Program-made: the position numbers and the translations under genes | Assembly (NCBI GenBank): GCA_016870695.1 | Contig: VGAV01000005.1 | Location: 1 to 20,584, forward strand | Direction: 5' to 3' | Length of the DNA: 20,584 bases | Origin: Actinomycetota bacterium | GTDB taxonomy: Bacteria > Actinomycetota > Actinomycetes > Actinomycetales > Microbacteriaceae | Notes under the pieces: model-generated | Database searches by the model: none | What the model was told of the DNA's origin: nothing | The model's input: only the letters and a program-made list of their open reading frames with translations | In this document: positions 8,006 through 14,322 of the stretch, piece after piece | Layout of the letters: each line of letters opens with the position of its first letter | Position numbering within the stretch: position 1 is the first letter of the stretch

Positions 8006-9517
8006 ATGACCCGCACCCCCCTGTCCACGTCGCTCGACGCCTACGAGGTCTGGTTCGTCACCGGCAGCCAGAACCTCTACGGCGAGGAGACGCTGAAGCA
8101 GGTCGCCGAGCAGTCGCAGGCCGTCGTGGACGGCCTGAACGGCCTGCCCGTGAAGGTCGTCTGGAAGCCCGTGCTGAAGGACTCCGACAGCATCCGCCGC
8201 ATGGCTCTCGAGATCAACGGCCGTGACGACGTCATCGGCGTGATCGCCTGGATGCACACCTTCAGCCCCGCGAAGATGTGGATCTCCGGTCTCGACGCCC
8301 TGCAGAAGCCGCTGCTGCACCTGCACACGCAGGCCAACGTCGAGCTGCCCTGGAACGACATCGACTTCGACTTCATGAACCTCAACCAGGCCGCCCACGG
8401 CGACCGGGAGTTCGGGTACATCCAGACGCGCCTGGGCGTCGCGCGGAAGACCGTCGTCGGCCACGTGTCGAACCCCGCCGTGCGTCAGCAGATCGAGGAC
8501 TGGGAGCGCGCCGCCGCCGGTTGGACGGCCGCCCGCACCCTCAAGCTCGCCCGGTTCGGTGACAACATGCGCTTCGTCGCCGTCACCGAGGGCGACAAGA
8601 CCGAGGCCGAGCTCCGCTTCGGCGTACAGGTCAACACGTGGGGCGTCAACGAGCTGGTCGAGGCCGTCGAGAAGGCGTCGGATGCCGATGTCGACGCGCT
8701 GGTGCAGGAGTACGTCGACAGCTACGACGTCGTGGACGAGCTGCTCCCCGGAGGCGCGCGCCACCAGTCGCTGCGCGACGGTGCGGCCATCGAGCTGGGG
8801 CTCCGCTCCTTCCTCGAGGAGGGCGGCTTCGGCGCGTTCACCACGTCGTTCGAGGACCTCGGCGCGCTGAAGCAGCTGCCCGGTCTCGCGGTGCAGCGCC
8901 TGATGGCCGAGGGCTACGGCTTCGGCGCCGAGGGCGACTGGAAGACCGCGATCCTCGTGCGCGTGGCGAACGTCATGGGCTCGGGCCTGCCCGGCGGCGC
9001 GTCCCTCATGGAGGACTACACCTACGACCTCGTCCCCGGGCAGGAGCGCATCCTCGGCGCCCACATGCTCGAGGTGTCCCCGTCGCTCACCTCGAAGAAG
9101 CCGCGCCTGGAGATCCACGAGCTCGGCATCGGCGGCAAGGACGACCCCGTGCGCCTGGTCTTCACCGCCGACGCGGGCCCGGCGCTCGTCGTGGCGATGA
9201 GCGACATGCGCGACCGTTTCCGCCTGGTCGCCAACGTCGTGGAGAACGTCGACGCCCCCGACCTGCCGAAGCTGCCCGTGGGCCGCGCGGTGTGGAAGCC
9301 CGCGCCGGACTTCGCCACCTCGGCCGGCTGCTGGCTCGCCGCCGGCGCTGCCCACCACACCGTCATGACGACGGCGGTGGGCATCGAGGTGTTCCGCGAC
9401 TTCGCCGAGATCGCCAAGACCGAGCTCGTCGTCATCGACGAGGACACCACGGTCCGCGGCTTCCAGAGCGAACTGCGCTGGAACCAGGCGTACTACCGCC
9501 TCGCCCAGGGCCTGTAA
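8006..9517 (+). CDS. araA: L-arabinose isomerase
   Basis: Cytosolic Mn2+-dependent isomerase converting L-arabinose to L-ribulose, the first catabolic step. It is 503 aa, against 500 in E. coli. The N-terminus [17 protein letters not shown] is diagnostic, followed by [16 protein letters not shown] and [14 protein letters not shown]. Catalytic and metal ligands are present: Glu309 in FGAEGDWK, Glu336 in LMEDYTY, His353 in [11 protein letters not shown], and the His450-His451 pair in AAHHTVM. The ATG follows AAAAGGAAGA (7991-8000). A 34-nt gap after araB is the largest within the catabolic part but contains only the ribosome site, so the genes remain co-transcribed. A strong hairpin 14 bp after the stop ends the operon. 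Confidence 0.97.
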   Translation: MTRTPLSTSLDAYEVWFVTGSQNLYGEETLKQVAEQSQAVVDGLNGLPVKVVWKPVLKDSDSIRRMALEINGRDDVIGVIAWMHTFSPAKMWISGLDALQKPLLHLHTQANVELPWNDIDFDFMNLNQAAHGDREFGYIQTRLGVARKTVVGHVSNPAVRQQIEDWERAAAGWTAARTLKLARFGDNMRFVAVTEGDKTEAELRFGVQVNTWGVNELVEAVEKASDADVDALVQEYVDSYDVVDELLPGGARHQSLRDGAAIELGLRSFLEEGGFGAFTTSFEDLGALKQLPGLAVQRLMAEGYGFGAEGDWKTAILVRVANVMGSGLPGGASLMEDYTYDLVPGQERILGAHMLEVSPSLTSKKPRLEIHELGIGGKDDPVRLVFTADAGPALVVAMSDMRDRFRLVANVVENVDAPDLPKLPVGRAVWKPAPDFATSAGCWLAAGAAHHTVMTTAVGIEVFRDFAEIAKTELVVIDEDTTVRGFQSELRWNQAYYRLAQGL

Positions 9518-9531
9518 CCCGCGGCATCCCG

Positions 9532-9570
9532 AACGCCCTCCCCGCCCGTCACCGGCGCGGGGAGGGCGTT
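9532..9570 (+). terminator. Terminator-like hairpin after araA
   Basis: AACGCCCTCCCCG (9532-9544) and CGGGGAGGGCGTT (9558-9570) form a perfect 13-bp stem, extendable by one C-G pair (9545/9557). It is not followed by a clear T-run (CTGCTGCC), as is usual for actinobacterial terminators. It marks the end of the transporter-araDBA operon. Confidence 0.8.
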
Positions 9571-9657
9571 CTGCTGCCTTCGGCGGGGCGTGCCTCGTTG
9601 TTCCTGCGGCGCAGCCGGCGAGCGCGGGTGGTGCTGTGCCGGTGGTGCCGGGCTGCG

Positions 9658-9713
9658 GTGCACCGGAGTGGCCCCGGGGCCCTCTGCGGCGCCCCGGGGC
9701 CAACCGGGTGCAC
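9658..9713. repeat. Large imperfect inverted repeat with GGCCCCGGGGCC palindromes
   Basis: TGGCCCCGGGGC (9669-9680) is perfectly complementary to GCCCCGGGGCCA (9691-9702) around a 10-nt loop. The stem continues outward, after a 2-nt mismatch, with GTGCACCGG (9658-9666) against CCGGGTGCAC (9704-9713), one G bulged. Each inner arm is itself palindromic, so two small hairpins or one long one can form. It lies in the convergent gap between araA and the GH43 gene. The same 12-mer recurs in the other convergent gap at 14257-14268. Probably part of a bidirectional termination zone. Confidence 0.6.
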
Positions 9714-9727
9714 GTGCGAACGCGCGA

Positions 9728-9759
9728 AGAGGCCCCGGTGGCGGACCACCGGGGCCTCT
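9728..9759 (-). terminator. Terminator hairpin of the GH43 gene
   Basis: AGAGGCCCCGGTGG (9728-9741) and CCACCGGGGCCTCT (9746-9759) form a perfect 14-bp stem with a 4-nt loop. It sits 29 bp beyond the GH43 stop codon on the minus strand. Together with the two hairpins to its left it fills most of the 271-bp convergent gap, in which I see no gene. Confidence 0.8.
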
Positions 9760-9788
9760 CGCGCCGCCTCACGGCAGCGGGTGCGGGA

Positions 9789-12713
9789 TCAGCCGCAGGT
9801 GCGGGCGGCGTAGGCGGCGGTGACCGTCGCCGTCGCCGAGCCCTGGGTGACACCGGCCTTGGCCTCGCCGGCGGGCACCGTGGCGGTGCGCGTGGCGAAG
9901 GAGGCCGAGGTGGTCGCGCCGGCGGCGACCGTGACCGACTTCGAGCCGTAGGCGGTCGACAGCGTCAGGGATGCCGCGGTGTCACCGCCGTTGACGGCCT
10001 TCAGCACCAGCTGGGCCTTGCCCGCGACGCAGCGCGTCTCGGCCGACAGCTGCACCTTCACGACGGGACGGACGGTGACGGTGGCCTCCACCGGCATCCG
10101 CGAGTCGTCCTGGGCGACACCGGCGACCGTGAAGGTCCCCGCGGTCGCGTAGGTCGCGGCATCCACGGGCTCCCAGGCCACGTCGACGGTCTGCACCGAG
10201 CCGTCGGCCTTGGTCAGGCGGGCCTGGGGGAGCACCGGGGCGGTGCCGGCGTCGGTGGTCACGTCGATGGCATCCACGGTCTTCACCGCGATGTTCGGCG
10301 CGTAGGCCTCGAGCACCTTCTGGTACTCGGCGCGGGTCACCGGGATGACCGTGCCGTGACGGGGCTTGCCGCCGTCGGCGTTCTGCGGAAGGCCCTGACG
10401 GAGCTTGCCGCCGAGCGCCTGCCAGGTGCCGGCCCGGTCGAGGTCGTTCGTGCCGAACGGGACGTAGTGGTTCGGGCCGCCGTGGTAGTTCGGCTGGTCG
10501 ATGAAGAGGAACCAGTCGAGGTTGTTCACGTCTCCCTCGTTGGCCGCGAAGATGTTCGCACCCTCACCGCTGGAGTACGTGCCGCCGGGCTCGCCGTTGG
10601 GCAGGCCGCTGGCGACGCGCTCCTCGACGAGGGTCCACTGGTCCGCGGCGCCGGTGGTGCCCGGCAGGGTGCCGGTGATGGTGGCGGTGAGGTCCGTGGA
10701 CTTCTCGTGGCGGATCGTCATGCTCGCCTCGTCCTTGGTGAAGCGGTGGTAGACGCCGTCCTTCTTCGCCACGGTCGAGTCGATGAGGCCGAGACCGTTG
10801 CCACGGCGCACGTCGCTCCAGATCTTCGCCTCCGAGAAGGTCACGAAGTCGTCGGTGGTGGCGTACATCATGCGGTTGTAGGTGACGCCGGTCCGGTCGG
10901 CCACGTTCGTGGTCGGGTACAGGTTGGACGCCCAGAACACGACGAAGGTGTCGAGCTCCTCGTCCCAGTACGCCTCGGGTGCCCAGGTGTTGCCCGCGAA
11001 GTCCGACGACACCTTGACGTGCCGCTGCTCGGACCAGGTCACCAGGTCGTCCGACTCCCAGACCTCGATGTACGTCGAGCCGGAGATCTGCGCAGTGGTG
11101 AAGCCGCCCGCCAGACCGTCGACCTTGAGGTCGGTGGCGATCATGTAGAACTTGTCGCCGTGCGGGGCGCGGATGATGAACGGGTCGCGCAGACCCTGCG
11201 TGCCGACGGTCGAGGTGAAGATCGGCTGGCCCTGGTTGAGGGTGTTCCACGTGAGCGCGTCGTTGCCCTTGGAGGCCGCGATGCTGACGCGCTCGGCGCC
11301 CTGACCCTCGCCGGTGAAGAACGTCCAGAAGTACGCCTCCGTCTCGTCCGACGCACCGGGCATCGGCTGGATGCGTGCGGCGAACGTGCGGCTCGAGGTC
11401 GCGCCGCCGTTGACGGCGGTGGCGGTCAGCTGCACCTCGGCGGCGGGGGAGCCCGCGGCCGGACGCTTGACCTCGACGGTGCGCGAGTCCGCGCGAACGC
11501 CGTCGCGCAGCGCGGCGTTGGCCGATCCGGCGGTGACCGCCCAGGTGATCGTGGAACCCTGCGCGCCCGCGGTGGACACCGAGAAGTTGCCGCGGATGTT
11601 GTCGAGGTTGCGGATGGACAGCGCGGCGAGGTCGCGCGACACCTTCTCGGCGTCGGTGAGCTGCTGCGGCACCGTCACGCGGTAGGTCTGCGTGCGGGTG
11701 TCGGAGCCGACGGTGAAGGTCGCCGTCAGGGTGACCGACGCGTCGCCCGCGCCGGCGGCCGGGCGGGTCACGGTGGCGGTGCTGCCGCTGACGGAGATGG
11801 CCGCGTTGTCGGACGCCCACGAGACGGTGGCGCCGGCGCTGGTCGTCGGGACGGTGAAGTTCGCCGTCGCGTTCGTCGGGACGGTCACGCCGGCCACCGC
11901 GCGATCCAGAGCCTGGGCGTTGTAGAGGGCCTTCACGTCGCTCTCGGTGAGGGCCGACGAGTAGATGGCGAAGTCGTCGACGAGGCCGTTCCAGCCGGGG
12001 TCGTTGTAGGTGGAGCGTCCGAGATACGAGACCAGGCTCTGGCCGAAGGAGGCGACGTCGCGGCTGATGGCGTTCTGCGCGATGCGCGTGCCGTTGATGT
12101 AGACGCTCAGCTGGCCGGTGGTGCCGCTGATGACGGTCGTGTAGAGGCTCAGGCCGGCGGGAGTCCGGGCGCCGGCGGTGGCGGTGTTCGTCGCGCCCGG
12201 GCCGACCTCGGTGCCCCACGGGGCACCCGCGTTGACGCTGTTCGTGACGACGGACTTGACGTAGCCGCTGGGGTTGGCGGGGTTGAGCAGCCAGTAGCCG
12301 GACGAGAAGGAGGCGCCGGATGCCACAGGCGCCCCGATGAACGCCGCGGCGACGTTGCCGTTGCCCGAACGGGGGGACAGCCACGTCGAGATGGTGAGGT
12401 CCTTCTTGCCGACGAGGCCCGCAGTGGGGATGTCGAGGTAGGCCGCGGTGTTCGCCGCGCCGCCCGGGAGCGACAGGCTGCCGCCGGCGACGGAGCCGCC
12501 GTTCTGCCGGAGGGTGGCGTTGTAGCCGTTGCCGCTGACGTCGGAGACCGTGGTGCCGGCGATGGCATCGAAGGAGTAGTGGAGGAGGGGCTGCGGACCG
12601 GTCGCGGCCTGCGCCGCGGTGGTCGCCGCTCCCAGGCCGGTCATCGTGAGCGTCAGCGCGGCCGCAGCGGCCACACCTCTTCTCCACAGGGGTGAACGTG
12701 TGCGCGTGCGCAT
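9789..12713 (-). CDS. Secreted multidomain GH43 glycoside hydrolase (probable arabinan/arabinoxylan-active)
   Basis: A 974-aa exported enzyme. The ATG at 12713 gives a good signal peptide (MRTRTRSPLWRR, Ala/Leu-rich core, likely cut after AQA at 36) and has AAGGA upstream; the open frame continues 26 codons further but those lack signal-peptide character. Apparent order: LamG/concanavalin-like domain (about 40-265, with SGNGYNATL and VDDFAIYSSALTESDV), two Ig-like modules (about 270-350 and 352-450, the second opening LTDAEKVSRDLAAL), GH43 five-blade domain (about 457-800), a Big_4-like module (about 808-880, TFTVAGVAQ) and a C-terminal beta-rich domain. GH43 candidates: base Asp510 in LRDPF, pKa modulator Asp645 in LIDST, acid Glu717 in SGEGANIF. 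No LPXTG anchor is seen. GH43 members act on arabinans, arabinoxylans or xylo-oligomers; the arabinose operon next door favours arabinofuranosyl substrates. Confidence 0.85.
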   Translation of the reverse strand: MRTRTRSPLWRRGVAAAAALTLTMTGLGAATTAAQAATGPQPLLHYSFDAIAGTTVSDVSGNGYNATLRQNGGSVAGGSLSLPGGAANTAAYLDIPTAGLVGKKDLTISTWLSPRSGNGNVAAAFIGAPVASGASFSSGYWLLNPANPSGYVKSVVTNSVNAGAPWGTEVGPGATNTATAGARTPAGLSLYTTVISGTTGQLSVYINGTRIAQNAISRDVASFGQSLVSYLGRSTYNDPGWNGLVDDFAIYSSALTESDVKALYNAQALDRAVAGVTVPTNATANFTVPTTSAGATVSWASDNAAISVSGSTATVTRPAAGAGDASVTLTATFTVGSDTRTQTYRVTVPQQLTDAEKVSRDLAALSIRNLDNIRGNFSVSTAGAQGSTITWAVTAGSANAALRDGVRADSRTVEVKRPAAGSPAAEVQLTATAVNGGATSSRTFAARIQPMPGASDETEAYFWTFFTGEGQGAERVSIAASKGNDALTWNTLNQGQPIFTSTVGTQGLRDPFIIRAPHGDKFYMIATDLKVDGLAGGFTTAQISGSTYIEVWESDDLVTWSEQRHVKVSSDFAGNTWAPEAYWDEELDTFVVFWASNLYPTTNVADRTGVTYNRMMYATTDDFVTFSEAKIWSDVRRGNGLGLIDSTVAKKDGVYHRFTKDEASMTIRHEKSTDLTATITGTLPGTTGAADQWTLVEERVASGLPNGEPGGTYSSGEGANIFAANEGDVNNLDWFLFIDQPNYHGGPNHYVPFGTNDLDRAGTWQALGGKLRQGLPQNADGGKPRHGTVIPVTRAEYQKVLEAYAPNIAVKTVDAIDVTTDAGTAPVLPQARLTKADGSVQTVDVAWEPVDAATYATAGTFTVAGVAQDDSRMPVEATVTVRPVVKVQLSAETRCVAGKAQLVLKAVNGGDTAASLTLSTAYGSKSVTVAAGATTSASFATRTATVPAGEAKAGVTQGSATATVTAAYAARTCG

Positions 12714-12859
12714 GGCGGGCGTCCTTGCTCTCGGTCGACGCGATGCGGCATCTTCGCGCCCGGACGGCGACGTCTCGAGCGCCGGAGACACGCGTCATCG
12801 CGGTCTTCGGGGACCGCGGCTGCGGTCGAGGGGCTGTGTTGTTACCGGGAACAACCGGT
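12714..12859 (-). promoter_or_regulatory. Long 5' leader of the GH43 gene with alternative hairpins
   Basis: With the promoter at 12866-12895 the transcript has about 146 untranslated bases. Within it GACCGCG (12812-12818) can pair either with CGCGGTC (12799-12805, 7 bp, 6-nt loop) or, via GACCGC, with GCGGTC (12822-12827, 6 bp, 4-nt loop). The two pairings exclude each other. I do not recognise a known riboswitch class. No small open reading frame with a convincing ribosome site was seen in the leader. Confidence 0.4.
12838..12855. promoter_or_regulatory. LacI-family operator over the GH43 transcription start region
   Basis: GTTGTTACCGGGAACAAC is an 18-bp inverted repeat with central CG and one asymmetric pair (8 of 9 arm positions match). 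This is the classical layout of LacI/GalR-type operators. It begins about 11 bp downstream of the -10 box on the minus strand, so a bound repressor would block initiation or early elongation. It matches the palindrome upstream of the arabinose transporter (735-750) at 12 of 16 positions. Confidence 0.75.
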
Positions 12860-12865
12860 CTCTTC

Positions 12866-12895
12866 ACGGTAGGGCGCGCGTGTCGGACGTGTCAA
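12866..12895 (-). promoter_or_regulatory. Sigma-70 type promoter of the GH43 gene
   Basis: On the minus strand TTGACA (12895-12890) is a perfect -35 hexamer. After an 18-nt spacer, TACCGT (12871-12866) fits the TANNNT -10 form usual in actinobacteria. Initiation would fall near 12859, just before the operator palindrome. Confidence 0.7.
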
Positions 12896-13152
12896 GAGCG
12901 AGCGGGCCTGGTCTGGACGAAAAGCGCAGCGCGCTGCGCGAGCCTCGGCGGGGTGTCGCGGGGCACGGCGAGCCCTCCGTGCACCGGGCGGCGGTGCGGC
13001 GGTAGCGGGGCGCCTGCCGTGCACCGGGGCGGTCGGTGCTCGCCCCGCTGCCCATGACGCGCCCCCTTCGCACCCGGCCCGCCGCCCCTGGCCGGAATAG
13101 CCCGGGGCGGTCGGTCGTTGGCGTCGGTTCACGCGACGATGGGACTCCCGTT
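12896..13152. other. Intergenic stretch with short direct repeats, no gene seen
   Basis: Between the GH43 promoter and the start of the reductase gene I see no convincing gene. It contains CCGTGCACCGGG twice (12977-12988 and 13017-13028, 40 bp apart) and CCGGGGCGGTCGGT twice (13024-13037 and 13102-13115, 78 bp apart). A 7-bp stem, CCGCCCC (13082-13088) with GGGGCGG (13104-13110), lies near the second copy. The reductase promoter should be here but no clear -35/-10 pair is visible. Confidence 0.5.
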
Positions 13153-14220
13153 TTGACCGACTCCTCACACGCCCTCGTGGTGGGCGCGACCGGCATCGCC
13201 GGCGGCGCTCTCCTCGACCACCTCTCCGATCAGGGGTGGACGGTGACGGCCCTCTCACGCCGCCCCGGCGCTCCACGGCCGGCAGTCGAGTGGCGCTCCG
13301 CCGACCTCCGCTCGCCCGACGCGCTGCGGGCCGCCCTCGAGGGCGTCCCCGTCACGCACGTGTTCTTCACCGCATGGTCCCGGCAGGACACCGAGGCGGC
13401 GAACATCGCCGTCAACGGGGGCATGGTCCGCGACCTCCTCGCCGCACTCGCGGACGCGCCGGTGCGCCACGTCGCGCTGATGACCGGACTGAAGCACTAC
13501 CTCGGCCCGTTCGAGGCGTACGGGCAGGGCGAGATGCCCGACACCCCGTTCCACGAGGACGAGCCGCGGCTTGACGTCGACAACTTCTACTACGCGCAGG
13601 AGGACGAGCTCTTCGCCGCAGCGGCACGTCAGGGCTTCACCTGGTCGGTGCACCGCTCGCACACCGTGCTCGGCCACGCCGTCGGCAACGCGATGAACAT
13701 GGGCCTGACGATCGCGGTGGCCGCGGCCATCAGCCGGCACACCGGGCGTCCGCTCGTCTTCCCCGGCAGCGAGACCCAATGGAACGTCCTCACCGACGTC
13801 ACCGACGCCGATCTCCTCGCGCACCAGATGGTGTGGGCCGCCACGCATCCCGAGGGGGCGGACGAGGCCTTCAACACGGCGAACGGCGACGTCTTCCGCT
13901 GGCGGTGGATGTGGCCGCGCATCGCCGCCGACCTCGGCGTCGCGGCGGAGGGCTTCGACACCGCGCCGCGCCCGTTCGCGCAGCAGATGGCCGACGCGGC
14001 GCCGGTGTGGGCGGAGATCGTCGCGCAGCACGGGCTCGTCGAGCCCGACCTCGAGCGCGTCGCCTCGTGGTGGCACACGGATGCCGACCTCGGACGCGAC
14101 ATCGAGGTGATGACCGACATGTCGAAGAGCCGCCTCGCGGGCTTCACCGAGCACCACCGCACGCGCGACTCGTTCGCGCGGCTCTTCGCTCGCTACCGCG
14201 CCGCCCGCCTCATCCCCTGA
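13153..14220 (+). CDS. PRISE-like atypical short-chain dehydrogenase/reductase (progesterone 5-beta-reductase/iridoid synthase family)
   Basis: NAD(P)-dependent reductase of about 355 aa. The cofactor motif GATGIAG (11-17) follows a short N-terminus and a basic LSRRP lies at the end of the second strand (35-39). The PRISE signatures are plain: TGLKHYLGPF with Lys114, and NFYYAQED with the tyrosine pair 146-147. These replace the usual YxxxK and mark enzymes that reduce activated C=C double bonds (enones, enals). WNVLTDVTDADLLA and FNTANGDVFRWRWMWP further support the family. The TTG at 13153 is chosen because homologous proteins begin just before the Rossmann motif; the ribosome site is weak (GATGGGA), and an open frame back to 13036 adds only low-complexity Arg/Pro sequence. 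It appears monocistronic. The substrate is unknown; bacterial members lack an agreed physiological role. Confidence 0.82.
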   Translation: MTDSSHALVVGATGIAGGALLDHLSDQGWTVTALSRRPGAPRPAVEWRSADLRSPDALRAALEGVPVTHVFFTAWSRQDTEAANIAVNGGMVRDLLAALADAPVRHVALMTGLKHYLGPFEAYGQGEMPDTPFHEDEPRLDVDNFYYAQEDELFAAAARQGFTWSVHRSHTVLGHAVGNAMNMGLTIAVAAAISRHTGRPLVFPGSETQWNVLTDVTDADLLAHQMVWAATHPEGADEAFNTANGDVFRWRWMWPRIAADLGVAAEGFDTAPRPFAQQMADAAPVWAEIVAQHGLVEPDLERVASWWHTDADLGRDIEVMTDMSKSRLAGFTEHHRTRDSFARLFARYRAARLIP

Positions 14221-14234
14221 GCCGTCGACCGTGC

Positions 14235-14270
14235 GTGGCCCTGGGGCGGGCTGTGTGGCCCCGGGGCCAC
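14235..14270. terminator. Bidirectional terminator-like hairpin between convergent genes
   Basis: GTGGCCCTGGGGC (14235-14247) pairs with GCCCCGGGGCCAC (14258-14270) over 13 bp with one T-G wobble and a 10-nt loop. The right arm is embedded in a perfect 16-bp palindrome GTGGCCCCGGGGCCAC (14255-14270). It occupies the 102-bp gap between the reductase and dGTPase stops and can serve both strands. GTCGAC hexamers at 14224-14229 and 14275-14280 flank it. Confidence 0.65.
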
Positions 14271-14322
14271 TCACGTCGACGCGACGACGCGCCCCGGCGA
14301 ACCGCCCGCGCGCCCACGCCCC

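Noticed and set aside
9636..12695. A 1019-codon open frame on the + strand opposite the GH43 gene
   Set aside because: Low-complexity Arg/Gly/Val composition, no ribosome site, and complete overlap with the clearly conserved GH43 protein on the other strand.
12714..12791. Longer start for the GH43 protein at 12791
   Set aside because: It would bury the signal peptide 26 residues inside; the ATG at 12713 gives a normal export signal and has AAGGA upstream.
13036..13152. Upstream ATG starts for the reductase
   Set aside because: The added 39 residues are Arg/Pro-rich and do not look like part of the family, and the Rossmann motif should lie close to the N-terminus.
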